Of a stretch of DNA of 64,000 nucleotides, positions 53,046 to 62,749 are shown piece after piece. The position numbers and the translations under genes are program-made. Location: the NCBI GenBank assembly GCA_934486495.1, contig CAKSPW010000003.1:3121-67120 (forward strand). The letters are read 5' to 3'. Origin of the DNA: an uncultured Clostridia bacterium (GTDB taxonomy: Bacteria > Bacillota > Clostridia > UBA1381). Numbering within the stretch: position 1 is the first letter of the stretch; each line of letters begins with the position of its first letter. The notes beneath the pieces are model-generated. The model did not search any database. It had not been told where the DNA came from and was given only the letters and a program-made list of their open reading frames with translations.

Positions 53046-53779
53046 TTATCGTCAATTGCTTTTTTTAAAAATTCCTTATCCTTATCGGACAGCTCGGCAC
53101 TGCGGAGCATATCGGGACGCTTTTTAAGTGTGTTTAAAAGCGCTTGCTCTCTTTTCCATTTTTGAATATTTGCGTGATGCCCCGAAAGCAGTACCTCGGG
53201 CACTTTTCTGCCCATAAATTCCTCGGGACGCGTATACTGCGGATATTCAAGAAGTCCCGAAAAGTGTGACTCCTCCGTATATGAGCTTTCTTCGCTGAGC
53301 ACTCCCGGAACCATTCTCGAAACTGCGTCAACGACCGCCATGGCAGGTATTTCTCCGCCTGTGAGAACAAAGTCGCCGATGGATATTTCCTCGTCTACGA
53401 TTTCGTCGATTATTCTTTGGTCAACGCCCTCGTAATGACCGCATAAAATTAATATATCCTCTTTTTGAAGCAGGGATTTTGCGGCGTTTTGATTGAAAAT
53501 ATTGCCCTGCGGCGACATATAAATCGTATACGGACGTTTTCCGATTTTCTCGCATACGCTTTCCCATGCCTTGTAAATCGGCTCGGGAGTCATAACCATG
53601 CCCATGCCTCCGCCGTATGGGTATAAATCTGTTTTCCTGTGCTTATTAAACGCAAAATCACGTATATTTATAAATTCAAGCGAAATAAGTCCGTTTTTTT
53701 CGGCACGACCTATAATACTCTCTCCGAGAGCGGAGCGCATCATATCGGGAAAAAGAGTTAAAATATGAAATGTAAGCAA
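53027..53779 (-). CDS. trmD: tRNA (guanine37-N1)-methyltransferase
   Basis: A 250-residue SPOUT-fold enzyme that methylates G37 next to the anticodon to prevent frameshifts. Motifs: YPYGGGMGMVMTPEP, YMSPQG, LCGHYEGVDQRI and EISIGDFVLTGGEIPAM. It is last in the ylxM-ffh-rpsP-khpA-rimM-trmD unit. The usual next gene, rplS, is not here. Confidence 0.97.
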   Translation of the reverse strand: MLTFHILTLFPDMMRSALGESIIGRAEKNGLISLEFINIRDFAFNKHRKTDLYPYGGGMGMVMTPEPIYKAWESVCEKIGKRPYTIYMSPQGNIFNQNAAKSLLQKEDILILCGHYEGVDQRIIDEIVDEEISIGDFVLTGGEIPAMAVVDAVSRMVPGVLSEESSYTEESHFSGLLEYPQYTRPEEFMGRKVPEVLLSGHHANIQKWKREQALLNTLKKRPDMLRSAELSDKDKEFLKKAIDDNKTAAE

Positions 53780-53809
53780 AGAGTTTCACAGCCTTTCCGT
53801 CATATAAAA

Positions 53810-54316
53810 TCAATCTTCCCATTCTTCGGGTATGCAAACGACGATTTTTTTGTTATCGGTGTCAACGCTTTTAACGGTTTCATCACTTACCGAAAGCAAA
53901 AGCGGCTTTGCATCGTCACGCTTTATTTCGTATACATCTCTGCCGCCTGCCGGAAACACATCCGACAAAGTGCCGAATTTTTCGCCGTTTTCGTCAAATA
54001 CCGCACAGCCTATAAGGTCGACTATATAGTATCTTCCGTCCTCAAGCGGAGGAAGCTCGCTTCTGTTTGCGCTTAGCACGCAATTTTTATAAAGCTCGGC
54101 TTCTTCGATTGAATTTATTTCATCGAATTTGACTATTATGTTGTTTTTTTGATACTTGATACCGACCGCATGAAGCTCCGTTTCGCCCCGGCGGTCGGCG
54201 GCGTATACGGTTTTAATGCTTTCAAAGGCCTCGGGAGTGTCAGTCCACGGAATAACCTTCACTTCTCCGCGCAAGCCGTGTGTATTAATTATTTTTCCAA
54301 CTTCAAGCTTTGACAT
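53810..54316 (-). CDS. rimM: 16S rRNA processing protein RimM
   Basis: A 168-residue ribosome maturation factor of normal length. N-terminal IINTHGLRGEVKVIPWTD and C-terminal PRC-barrel domain (GRDVYEIKRDDAKPLLLS) are clear. It helps mature the 30S head with S19. Follows an internal terminator-like hairpin. Confidence 0.95.
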   Translation of the reverse strand: MSKLEVGKIINTHGLRGEVKVIPWTDTPEAFESIKTVYAADRRGETELHAVGIKYQKNNIIVKFDEINSIEEAELYKNCVLSANRSELPPLEDGRYYIVDLIGCAVFDENGEKFGTLSDVFPAGGRDVYEIKRDDAKPLLLSVSDETVKSVDTDNKKIVVCIPEEWED

Positions 54317-54337
54317 ATCGCTCTACCTCCGTTTAAG

Positions 54338-54366
54338 AAAAAAATCCGCAGTTTCGGCGGATTTTC
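54338..54366 (-). terminator. Internal terminator between khpA and rimM
   Basis: Minus strand: AAAATCCGC, loop CGAAACT, GCGGATTTTTTT. A complete intrinsic terminator inside the operon, likely partial, reducing rimM-trmD expression relative to ffh and S16. Confidence 0.75.
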
Positions 54367-54381
54367 TCAGAATTATTGTCG

Positions 54382-54609
54382 TTATATTATTTCTACAACA
54401 ACGTGCTTGTTTTCACGGCTTGCAGCCGCCTTAACAACGGTTCTGATAGCCTTGGCAATTCTGCCCTGCTTGCCGATAACCTTACCCATGTCGCTTTCGT
54501 CAACTCTCAGCTCGAGAGTAACAGAGTCGTCACCGACAACCTCGTTTATGCTTACAGCTTCAGGATGGTCAACAAGCGATTTTGCAATTATCTCTAAAAC
54601 CTGTTTCAT
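54382..54609 (-). CDS. khpA: KH-domain RNA-binding protein
   Basis: A 75-residue protein made almost wholly of one KH domain with the signature VIGKQGRIAKAIRTV. In Bacillota it pairs with a second KH protein (KhpB) to bind RNA and affect division. Position after rpsP is conserved. Confidence 0.92.
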   Translation of the reverse strand: MKQVLEIIAKSLVDHPEAVSINEVVGDDSVTLELRVDESDMGKVIGKQGRIAKAIRTVVKAAASRENKHVVVEII

Positions 54610-54633
54610 GATAATCCCTCCGTAAAAAGGCGA

Positions 54634-54876
54634 TTAAAGAATATTAGCTTTCTTCAAAAGAGCCTTTACTGTATCTGTCGGCTGAGCGCCGTTGCCAATC
54701 CATTTCTTTGCCTTTTCAGCGTCAATGTTGATTGTTCCGGGGTCTGTCATAGGGTTGTATGTTCCGATTTCTTCGATAAATCTTCCGTCACGCGGATATC
54801 TTGAATCTGCAACAACTACTCTGTAAAACGGACTCTTTTTAGCACCCATTCTTCTAAGTCTGATTTTTACTGCCAT
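54634..54876 (-). CDS. rpsP: 30S ribosomal protein S16
   Basis: An 80-residue basic protein beginning [20 protein letters not shown], the S16 signature. Start at 54876 follows AAGGAGGTG; three codons upstream (MKQ) are in frame but overlap the site spacing. Confidence 0.97.
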   Translation of the reverse strand: MAVKIRLRRMGAKKSPFYRVVVADSRYPRDGRFIEEIGTYNPMTDPGTINIDAEKAKKWIGNGAQPTDTVKALLKKANIL

Positions 54877-54928
54877 TTGTTTCACCTCCTTAAAGTGATG
54901 ATATATCCTGAATGAATTAAATTCATAA

Positions 54929-56272
54929 TCAGCGCATTTTTCTGAGCTTTTTCAGCATTTTTTGCTGTTTCGGGCTTGAGAACTGTTTCATAACCTTTTG
55001 CATTTCGGCAAATTGCTTTAAAAGCTGATTTACATCCTGCACACGTGTTCCGCTGCCTTTTGCAATTCTTATCTTTCTGTTCGCACCTATGATTTGCGGT
55101 TTTCTGCGTTCTTCGAGAGTCATTGACTGAATAATGGCTTCCGTGTGGCGCAGACGCTTTTCGTTTTCCTCGGTGTCAACCTGCTCTATAAGTTTTTTAT
55201 CAACTCCGGGGAGCATACCCATTATTTGAGCGATTGAACCCATTTTTCTTATTTGCTTAAACTGCTGAAGAAAATCGTCAAGGTCAAACGACCTGTCCTT
55301 GATTTTCTGTTCAAGCTCGGCTGCTTTTTTTTCGTCAATAGCTTCTTGCGCTTTGTCTATAAGCGTGAGCACGTCGCCCATGCCGAGTATTCTCGATGCC
55401 ATTCTGTCGGGATAAAACGGCTCCAAATCGCCAAGCTTTTCTCCGACAGAGGCAAGCTTTATCGGCTTCCCGGTTATGTGCTTTACCGAAAGTGCCGCAC
55501 CGCCTCGTGTATCGCCGTCAAGCTTTGAAAGTATTACGCCTGTAATATCAAGGTCTTTATTAAACGTATCTGCAACGTTTACCGCATCCTGACCGGTCAT
55601 TGCATCGACCACAAGAAGTATTTCTTTAGGATTTACGGCATCTTTTATCTCTTTAAGCTCCTGCATAAGAGCCTCATCAATTTGAAGTCTGCCGGCTGTA
55701 TCTATAATAACAGGGTCGTTACCGTGTATTTTGGCGTGTTCAACAGCTTTTTTTGCAATCTCGACAGGACTGACATCAGTTCCCATTGAGAACACTGCCG
55801 CTTTTACCTGCTCGCCCAAAACCTCAAGCTGCTTAACGGCTGCCGGTCTGTAAACGTCGGCGGCAACGAGAAGCGGTCGCTTTCCGGATGATTTTATAAG
55901 ATGCTTTGCAAGCTTTCCGCACGCCGTTGTTTTACCTGCACCCTGAAGACCGCACAGCATAAATACTGTCGGAGGCTTGTTTTCAAATTCAAGACGTGAG
56001 CACTCACCGCCCATAAGCGCTGTAAGCTCATCGTTTACTATTTTAACTATCTGCTGACCGGGTGTGAGAGATTCCATAACCTCTTGACCGACAGCCTTTT
56101 CCGACACCGAATTTACAAAATGCTTAACAACCTTGAAGTTAACATCCGCCTCAAGAAGTGCAAGCTTAACCTCACGCATTGCGTCTTTTATATCTTTTTC
56201 AGTAAGCTTTGCGCCGCCGCGCAGCTTTTTAAATACGCCTTGCAGCTTTTCGCCGAGACTTTCAAATGCCAC
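54929..56272 (-). CDS. ffh: Signal recognition particle protein Ffh
   Basis: A 447-residue GTPase that targets nascent membrane proteins. Order: N domain, GTPase with [22 protein letters not shown] and TKLDG-type [14 protein letters not shown], then the Met-rich M domain ([13 protein letters not shown]). It binds 4.5S RNA through [14 protein letters not shown]. The 17 bp from ylxM indicates cotranscription. Confidence 0.97.
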   Translation of the reverse strand: MAFESLGEKLQGVFKKLRGGAKLTEKDIKDAMREVKLALLEADVNFKVVKHFVNSVSEKAVGQEVMESLTPGQQIVKIVNDELTALMGGECSRLEFENKPPTVFMLCGLQGAGKTTACGKLAKHLIKSSGKRPLLVAADVYRPAAVKQLEVLGEQVKAAVFSMGTDVSPVEIAKKAVEHAKIHGNDPVIIDTAGRLQIDEALMQELKEIKDAVNPKEILLVVDAMTGQDAVNVADTFNKDLDITGVILSKLDGDTRGGAALSVKHITGKPIKLASVGEKLGDLEPFYPDRMASRILGMGDVLTLIDKAQEAIDEKKAAELEQKIKDRSFDLDDFLQQFKQIRKMGSIAQIMGMLPGVDKKLIEQVDTEENEKRLRHTEAIIQSMTLEERRKPQIIGANRKIRIAKGSGTRVQDVNQLLKQFAEMQKVMKQFSSPKQQKMLKKLRKMR

Positions 56273-56289
56273 TTATATTCACCATCCCT

Positions 56290-56637
56290 TTACAGCTGCC
56301 GCAAAACCGATTCGATAAGGTTTTTCAGCCGCTCAAGCTCTTTATTTTTACCTGATTTTTTCTCTATATCGTCCGCAAGATTTTCAATCTCCGATATTTT
56401 TTCTTTAATGCTTATAAATTTGCCTGCCAAGGAAAGCTTTTTTTCAAATTCCTCAAGCTGTTTTTCACCGCGTTTTATAAAATCCCGAACGCCCTGACGG
56501 CTTATACCGAGCTCATCGGCAATTTCGCCCAGCGACAAATCATCATTATAATAATAATCGAGTGCCATGCGCTGTTTTTCGGTCAGGAGCTGTCCGTAGA
56601 AGTCCATAAGCATACTGATATTAAGATTTTTTTCCAT
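56290..56637 (-). CDS. ylxM: YlxM/UPF0122 helix-turn-helix protein
   Basis: A 115-residue protein with a sigma-70 region 4-like helix-turn-helix (DDLSLGEIADELGISRQGVR) and a charged coiled C-terminus. It is encoded before ffh in most Bacillota and may modulate the SRP pathway. ATG at 56637 has GGAG 10 bp upstream; a GTG at 56646 is adjacent to that site. Confidence 0.9.
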   Translation of the reverse strand: MEKNLNISMLMDFYGQLLTEKQRMALDYYYNDDLSLGEIADELGISRQGVRDFIKRGEKQLEEFEKKLSLAGKFISIKEKISEIENLADDIEKKSGKNKELERLKNLIESVLRQL

Positions 56638-56690
56638 CAGCTTCACTCCAAATATTTTTTTAGAAGCTGTAAAGCTATATCACTTTACAC

Positions 56691-56719
56691 ATTATACAAC
56701 ATTTTTATTTGTTTGTCAA
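56691..56719 (-). promoter_or_regulatory. Promoter of the ylxM-trmD operon
   Basis: Minus strand: TTGACA, 17 bp, TATAAT. Confidence 0.88.
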
Positions 56720-56756
56720 GAGTTTTTTTAATCTACGTTAAATTATTAAAAATAAA

Positions 56757-56785
56757 TTGACACAAACGTGCTTTTGTGGTACAAT
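56757..56785 (+). promoter_or_regulatory. Promoter of the ung-polA operon
   Basis: TTGACA, 17 bp, TACAAT; back-to-back with the ylxM promoter. Confidence 0.85.
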
Positions 56786-56834
56786 ATGCATAGGAATATA
56801 TTTGCGCCGTGGGCGCAGAGGAGTTGTAATCGAT

Positions 56835-57509
56835 ATGGTTCATATAGGAAATGATTGGGATGCGCTGCTTTCGGGCGAGTTTGAGAAGGATTATTACAAA
56901 AAGCTTAGGATGTTTTTAAAGGAGGAGTATTCTCATCATAAAATTCATCCGGATATGTACGATATATTTAATGCTCTTAAGCTGACATCGTATGCAGAGT
57001 GTAAAGCCGTTATTCTCGGTCAGGACCCTTATCACGGTGAAAATCAGGCGCACGGACTTGCGTTTTCGGTACAAAAGGGCGTTGCAATTCCGCCGTCGCT
57101 GCTGAATATGTATAAGGAGCTCAATGCCGAACTCGGGTGTTTTATTCCAAATAACGGCTATCTTGAAAAATGGGCAAGGCAGGGTGTTTTGCTTTTGAAT
57201 ACATCGCTTACCGTACGTGACGGCTTGGCAAATTCGCACAGAAATAAAGGCTGGGAAATATTTACCGACTTTGTTATAGAAAAGCTGAGCCAAAGAGAAG
57301 ATCCGGTTATTTTTCTTTTATGGGGGAATAATGCAAAGGAGAAGGAGAAAATTATTACCGGCAAACAGCATTTTGTGCTTAAAACCGTTCATCCGAGTCC
57401 GCTTTCGGCGTCAAGAGGTTTTTTCGGCTGCGGTCACTTTGCTAAAACAAACGAAATTCTGAAAAATCTCGGCAAAGCTCCGATAGATTGGCAGATTGAA
57501 AATATTTGA
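56835..57509 (+). CDS. ung: Uracil-DNA glycosylase, family 1
   Basis: A 224-residue enzyme that removes uracil from DNA. Water-activating motif GQDPYHG (D64), and HPSPLSA (H186) are intact; LLNTSLTV is the family's central block. Start at 56835 (GAGGAG 11 bp upstream) matches family length; a longer frame begins inside the promoter. Next gene, polA, follows after 13 bp, coupling repair functions. Confidence 0.96.
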   Translation: MVHIGNDWDALLSGEFEKDYYKKLRMFLKEEYSHHKIHPDMYDIFNALKLTSYAECKAVILGQDPYHGENQAHGLAFSVQKGVAIPPSLLNMYKELNAELGCFIPNNGYLEKWARQGVLLLNTSLTVRDGLANSHRNKGWEIFTDFVIEKLSQREDPVIFLLWGNNAKEKEKIITGKQHFVLKTVHPSPLSASRGFFGCGHFAKTNEILKNLGKAPIDWQIENI

Positions 57510-57522
57510 GGAGACAGAATTA

Positions 57523-60129
57523 ATGAAAAAATTGCTTATATTAGACTCAAACAGCATTATTAACAGAGCATTTTACGGAATAAAAAAATACTTATCGGCG
57601 CCCGACGGAACACCGACGGGGGCGATTTACGGCTTTTTAAATATACTTTTTAAGCTTATAAATGACGAAAAACCCGATTACGTATGCGGTGCGTTTGACT
57701 TAAAGGCACCGACTTTTCGTCATAAAATGTATGCCGAGTATAAGGCAGGCAGACGTCCAATGCCGGATGATTTAAAGGCACAAATGCCGATTGCAAGGGA
57801 AATTCTAAAGAGCATGGATATACCGGTTTTGGAAATTGAGGGCTATGAAGCGGACGATATAATAGGCACGGTTTCAAGAATTTGCGACCGGAGCGGTATA
57901 AAATGCCTTATCGCAACGGGTGATAAGGACGATTTACAGCTTGTAAGCGAAAATACGAATGTTATTTTAACTGTTTCACGTTCGGGCGAGAGCGAAACGG
58001 TTTGTTACGGAATTGATGAGGTCAGGGAACGTTACGGTGTTACGCCGTCGGAATTTATAGATATAAAGGCGCTTATGGGCGACCAGTCCGATAACATACC
58101 CGGCGTTAAGGGTATAGGCGAAAAGGGCGCAATGAAGTATATCGGTGAATTTCACAGCATAGAAGCGCTTTATGAAAATCTTGACGCATCGGGTATTAAG
58201 GGTGCGGCGCTTGAAAAGCTAAAGGCGGGGAAAGAGTCGGCATTTATGAGTAAAACGCTTGCGACAATCTGCACTAAGGTGCCTATTGATTTTAACAGTG
58301 AGGACTGTACGTTTGATTTCGGTGCGCTTGCGGAAAAGAAAGAGTTTATTGCCGTTTTGGAAAGACTCGGTCTTAATTCGTTTATAAAAAAGCTCGGAGC
58401 ATCAAACGGAAAGAACAAAACATTTTTTGATAAAATGGTAATATGCGTCGATATTCCCGAAAACATCAGGGAGTGTGCCTGTACGCTTGAATTTGACGGC
58501 GGAGAATTGGTCGGTGCGTGCATATGCTCGGGAAACGATGTTTTTTGGGCAAAGGGCAGTGAGAAAGAAATTATCGAAAAGATTTCTCCCGTTCTTGAAA
58601 ATGAAACCATACCAAAATATATGTTTGACTGTAAGGAGCATCTTGTTAAGCTGAAAAATAAAGTCGAGATTAAAAATCTTAAGGCAGATATTGAAATAGG
58701 CGCTTATCTTATAAATCCGTCAAAGAGCAGCTATACGATTTTCGGGCTTCTTGATGAAATGCTTGGCGTTGAGCCGCCGCAAACCGAAGCAAATGTGCAG
58801 ATGAGTCTTTTTGATGATGTCCCCGAGAACGACACGCTTGCAAAGTGTGCGTTTTCGATTATTCCGTTGTGGAAGGAGATAGAAAAGCGTCTTGAGGAAA
58901 AGGGACTTATGAAACTTTTCAGCGACATGGAAATGCCTCTTGTTTCCGTTCTTGCGGATATGGAATACGAGGGATTTAAGGTCGATACCGGAGAACTTTG
59001 CAGATTCGGAAATTATCTTTCCGAAAGTGCGGATAAAATAAAGGAAGAAATATATGAGCTTTGCGGTGAGGAATTTAACATAAACTCTCCGAAACAGCTG
59101 GGTGTGGTGCTTTTTGAAAAGCTTGGGTTAAAGCCGGCAAAGAAAACGAAAACAGGCTATGCAACAGGTGCGGAGGTACTCGAAAAGCTGCGAGGTAAGC
59201 ACCCGGTTACAGAGCTGATTTTAAAGTACAGACAGCTTATGAAGCTGAAATCAACGTATTGTGACGGACTTTTAGCTGTTGCCGACAAAGCTACGGGAAA
59301 AATTCATACGGTATTTAATCAGACGGTAACGGTTACGGGACGCTTAAGCTCGGCAGAGCCTAATCTTCAAAATATACCTGTAAGAACGGAGCTTGGCAGA
59401 GAACTCAGAAAAATGTTTATAGCGTCGAGCGATGACAATATTTTGCTTGATGCGGATTATTCGCAGATAGAGCTTAGAATACTTGCGCATATGTCGGATG
59501 ATACCGTTATGAAAAATGCATTTATAAATGGTGAGGACGTTCATGCCGTGACGGCGTCGCAGGTGTTTGACGTTCCGCTTTGCGAGGTTACTCCCGAACA
59601 AAGAAGCTTTGCCAAAACAGTCAATTTCGGTATAGTTTACGGAATGGGCGAGTTCAGTTTGGCGCAGGACCTTAAAATTTCGGTCAAAGAGGCTAAAAGC
59701 TATATAAGTCAGTATTGGGAAAAATACAGCGGTGTTCATGATTTCATGGAAACAACAAGAGAAAATGCGAAAAAATACGGATATGTTAAAACTCTGTTCG
59801 GCAGAATGAGATATTTACCGGAGCTTAAGTCTCCGAATTACAACATACGCTCGTTCGGTGAACGTGCCGCTTCAAATGCGCCTATTCAGGGTACGGCGGC
59901 GGATATTATAAAAATAGCTATGATTCGTGTTCACGACAGACTGAAAAAGGAAAAGCTTAAAGCGAAGCTTATTATGCAGGTTCATGACGAGCTTATTTTG
60001 GAGCTTCCGAAAAACGAGCTTGAAAGTGCAAAAAAATTATTGAGAGAGGAAATGGAGGGTGCGGCGGCGCTCAGCGTTCCGCTCAAGGTTGAAATGGCGG
60101 AGGGCAGAAGCTGGTATGACGCAAAATAA
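57523..60129 (+). CDS. polA: DNA polymerase I
   Basis: An 868-residue repair/replication polymerase. The 5'-3' exonuclease domain (1-290) has YEADDIIGTV and GDKDDLQL. The central domain lacks the D-x-E motif of active 3'-5' proofreading domains, as in many Bacillota enzymes. The polymerase domain has DADYSQIELRILAHMSDD and VHDELILELP. ATG at 57523 follows GAGGAG. coaE overlaps its end. Confidence 0.97.
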   Translation: MKKLLILDSNSIINRAFYGIKKYLSAPDGTPTGAIYGFLNILFKLINDEKPDYVCGAFDLKAPTFRHKMYAEYKAGRRPMPDDLKAQMPIAREILKSMDIPVLEIEGYEADDIIGTVSRICDRSGIKCLIATGDKDDLQLVSENTNVILTVSRSGESETVCYGIDEVRERYGVTPSEFIDIKALMGDQSDNIPGVKGIGEKGAMKYIGEFHSIEALYENLDASGIKGAALEKLKAGKESAFMSKTLATICTKVPIDFNSEDCTFDFGALAEKKEFIAVLERLGLNSFIKKLGASNGKNKTFFDKMVICVDIPENIRECACTLEFDGGELVGACICSGNDVFWAKGSEKEIIEKISPVLENETIPKYMFDCKEHLVKLKNKVEIKNLKADIEIGAYLINPSKSSYTIFGLLDEMLGVEPPQTEANVQMSLFDDVPENDTLAKCAFSIIPLWKEIEKRLEEKGLMKLFSDMEMPLVSVLADMEYEGFKVDTGELCRFGNYLSESADKIKEEIYELCGEEFNINSPKQLGVVLFEKLGLKPAKKTKTGYATGAEVLEKLRGKHPVTELILKYRQLMKLKSTYCDGLLAVADKATGKIHTVFNQTVTVTGRLSSAEPNLQNIPVRTELGRELRKMFIASSDDNILLDADYSQIELRILAHMSDDTVMKNAFINGEDVHAVTASQVFDVPLCEVTPEQRSFAKTVNFGIVYGMGEFSLAQDLKISVKEAKSYISQYWEKYSGVHDFMETTRENAKKYGYVKTLFGRMRYLPELKSPNYNIRSFGERAASNAPIQGTAADIIKIAMIRVHDRLKKEKLKAKLIMQVHDELILELPKNELESAKKLLREEMEGAAALSVPLKVEMAEGRSWYDAK

Positions 60130-60736
60130 ATTTCTTTTCGGTATAACGGGCGGCAGCGGCTGCGGCAAAACGACGGCTTCGGATATTTTGAGGGAAAGAG
60201 GCTATACGGTTATAGATTGTGATATTATTTCAAGAGAGGTTACGGCGGTCGGGAGCGAATGCCTAAGAGAGCTTACGGACGAATTCGGCGTGAGAATACT
60301 TTTAGCAGACGGTTCGCTTTGCAGAAAGGCGTTGGGGAAAATCGTTTTTTCATCGCAGGAGATGCTCAAGCGGTTAAACGAAATAACGCATAAGTATATA
60401 CTCGAGGAAATATATCGGCAGGCGGAGCTTTCTGAATGCGAAATTGTCGGAATAGACGGTGCGGTGCTTATAGAGAGCGGAGTGTCGGATAAGTGCAGGC
60501 GCATGATAGGAGTTTTGGCGGAGCGTGAGATAAGGGTAAACAGGATAGTAAGCCGTGACGGAATTTCAAGAGAGGACGCCGAAAACAGAATTAATTCACA
60601 AAAAGTTGATAACTTTTATATTGAAAATTGCGATTATATATTGTATAATAATAATGGAAAAGAAGAGCTTAGACGGCAGATTGAGGGGGTTTGTTTAAAA
60701 TTAGAAGAAGAAAGAAAAAAAGACATGGCATTATAA
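60116..60736 (+). CDS. coaE: Dephospho-CoA kinase
   Basis: A 206-residue P-loop kinase (GITGGSGCGKTTASDIL, DCDIISREV) that makes coenzyme A from dephospho-CoA. It starts inside the polA stop region (14-bp overlap) with GGAGGG 10 bp upstream, so the two are coupled. Confidence 0.94.
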   Translation: MTQNKFLFGITGGSGCGKTTASDILRERGYTVIDCDIISREVTAVGSECLRELTDEFGVRILLADGSLCRKALGKIVFSSQEMLKRLNEITHKYILEEIYRQAELSECEIVGIDGAVLIESGVSDKCRRMIGVLAEREIRVNRIVSRDGISREDAENRINSQKVDNFYIENCDYILYNNNGKEELRRQIEGVCLKLEEERKKDMAL

Positions 60737-61296
60737 AGCTTGTTATTATCGTTATTCTTATGGCGTTTGCGGTCAGAATAGGTGTTATAACGTGTAAAAA
60801 CCTGTTATATCCTTTTGATTATCAGGATATCATAGTAAAGTATTCAAACGAATATAATCTTGATGAGGCACTCGTTATGGCGGTTATTAAGACGGAAAGC
60901 AATTTTGTGCATGACGCTCATTCGGGCAAGGCAAGCGGACTTATGCAGCTGACGGATGAAACGGCGGATTGGGTATGCAAAAGGCTTGATGTAAAGCGTG
61001 AAAGCATAGAGCTTATGAATCCAAAGGATAATATACGGCTCGGGTGTTATTATCTGTCGTATTTGATAAAATACTACGACGGGAATATTGACGTTGCGCT
61101 TGCGGCATACAACGGTGGCCCGGGAAATGTGGATAAGTGGCTTAAAAACAAAGAATATTCGTCCGACGGAATTAATCTTAAGTACATACCGTTTAAGGAA
61201 ACGAGGGAATATGTTCAAAAGGTAAATTCGCAAAAAGTCATTTATGAAAAAATGATAAGCGGAGAGGAAATTATTAAAAATTATGAAAAGAGGTAA
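60691..61296 (+). CDS. Membrane-anchored lytic transglycosylase
   Basis: A 201-residue protein with one N-terminal membrane helix (about 12-32) and an SLT domain. Catalytic Glu lies in VIKTESNF, with ASGLMQLTD and AAYNGGPGNVDKWL. It cleaves peptidoglycan glycan strands with formation of anhydromuramic acid. The best start is TTG at 60691 after GAGGGGG, giving a 46-bp overlap with coaE. Confidence 0.9.
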   Translation: MFKIRRRKKKRHGIIKLVIIVILMAFAVRIGVITCKNLLYPFDYQDIIVKYSNEYNLDEALVMAVIKTESNFVHDAHSGKASGLMQLTDETADWVCKRLDVKRESIELMNPKDNIRLGCYYLSYLIKYYDGNIDVALAAYNGGPGNVDKWLKNKEYSSDGINLKYIPFKETREYVQKVNSQKVIYEKMISGEEIIKNYEKR

Positions 61297-61302
61297 TTTA
61301 TC

Positions 61303-61923
61303 ATGGCAAAGAAATCAATTGTTATAGGCAGGCATTTCGGAAGCGGCGGCTTCAATATAGGTAAAAGACTTGCCGAAGAACTCGGATATGAATTTTATGA
61401 CAAGGAGCTCGTTGAGCTTGCGGCAAAGAAGGGTAATTTCAGTGAGGAAACGGTAAAAAAACTTGATGAAAACGCAAAATCGAGCTTTTTGTACTCTATC
61501 GCTATGGGAAATTATACCGTAGGTACGCTCGGAGGTCCGGTTTATTACGATTTGCCGATAAACGATAAGCTCTTTTTAACGCAGTCGGATATAATAAAGG
61601 AAAAGGCAATGAAATCACCGTGCGTATTTGTCGGAAGATGTGCCGATTACGTTCTTAAAACGGCTGAAATGCCCGTGCTCAGCGTATTTATTTATGCAGA
61701 TCCCGAATACAAGATAGAGAGGGTTATGGAAAAATACAATCTTACGAGTCAGCAGGCAAAGGAGAAGGTTATCAAAACCGAAAAGCGCAGACGCTCGTAT
61801 TACGATTATTATACAAACAGCGAATGGGGCGTTATGAAAAATTACGATTTGTGTCTTAACTCGGCGGTGCTTGGCGAGGATAAGTGCGTAGAAATTATTA
61901 AATCGGTTATCGGGGGAAACTAA
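61303..61923 (+). CDS. Cytidylate kinase-like protein
   Basis: A 206-residue protein of the cytidylate kinase-like family: IVIGRHFGSGGFNIGKRLAE replaces the usual P-loop GxxGxGK, and FVGRCADYVL follows. True cytidylate kinase is normally a different gene; the substrate of this family is uncertain. Cotranscribed with neighbours, 6 bp after the transglycosylase. Confidence 0.85.
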   Translation: MAKKSIVIGRHFGSGGFNIGKRLAEELGYEFYDKELVELAAKKGNFSEETVKKLDENAKSSFLYSIAMGNYTVGTLGGPVYYDLPINDKLFLTQSDIIKEKAMKSPCVFVGRCADYVLKTAEMPVLSVFIYADPEYKIERVMEKYNLTSQQAKEKVIKTEKRRRSYYDYYTNSEWGVMKNYDLCLNSAVLGEDKCVEIIKSVIGGN

Positions 61924-62736
61924 ATGCTGGCGGAAATGATTAAAACTGTTATACTCGGTATTGTTGAGGGGTTTACGGAGTGGTTGCCCATAAGCTCTAC
62001 CGGGCATATGATACTTGTAAACGAGATTATAAAAAACAAAGACTGCTTCACGTCGTCGGATTTGTACTTGTATGTTATACAGCTCGGTGCAATACTTGCC
62101 GTGGTTACACTGTATTTTCACAAGCTTAATCCGTTTTCTCCGAAAAAGACGAAAAAGGAAAAGACGGATACATGGCAGATGTGGTTTAAGGTCATAGCAG
62201 GTTGTGTTCCAGCGGCGGTTATCGGACTCATTCTCGATAAATATATGGAGTCCTTTGAAAACTGGCTTGTCGTTTCGGCGATGCTGATTGTTTACGGTTT
62301 TGCGTTCATACTTATAGAAAGCAGGTCAAGAAAGCCGAAAATATCGTCCATGAACGAAATGACGTATAAAACCGCATTGCTGATTGGAATGTTTCAGGTT
62401 TTGTCGATTATTCCCGGAACATCACGCTCCGGAGCTACAATTCTCGGTGCGATTATAATCGGCTGTTCAAGAAGCGTTGCCGCTGAATTTTCGTTCTTTA
62501 TGGCTATACCGGTAATGTTCGGTGTAAGTTTGCTGAAAATAGTCAAATACGGTCTTGCGATGAGCCTCGGCGATGCGACTGTGCTTATAACCGGAATGAT
62601 AATAGCATACATAGTATCAATGCTGTCGATAAAATTCCTGATGAATTATGTGAGAAAGCATAATTTCAAGCCGTTTGGATATTATAGAATTATACTCGGC
62701 ATAGCGGTTATATTGTATTTCTCATTTATTGCATAG
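61924..62736 (+). CDS. uppP: Undecaprenyl-diphosphate phosphatase
   Basis: A 270-residue, eight-helix membrane enzyme (BacA type) that recycles the lipid carrier of peptidoglycan synthesis and gives bacitracin resistance. Signature motifs EGFTEWLPISSTGHM and PGTSRSGAT are intact. Starts right at the previous stop. Confidence 0.96.
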   Translation: MLAEMIKTVILGIVEGFTEWLPISSTGHMILVNEIIKNKDCFTSSDLYLYVIQLGAILAVVTLYFHKLNPFSPKKTKKEKTDTWQMWFKVIAGCVPAAVIGLILDKYMESFENWLVVSAMLIVYGFAFILIESRSRKPKISSMNEMTYKTALLIGMFQVLSIIPGTSRSGATILGAIIIGCSRSVAAEFSFFMAIPVMFGVSLLKIVKYGLAMSLGDATVLITGMIIAYIVSMLSIKFLMNYVRKHNFKPFGYYRIILGIAVILYFSFIA

Positions 62737-62749
62737 GAAGAGGATTAAA

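Noticed and set aside
61303..61923. True cytidylate kinase (cmk)
   Set aside because: The P-loop is altered (GRHFGSGGFN) and the protein fits the separate cytidylate kinase-like family.
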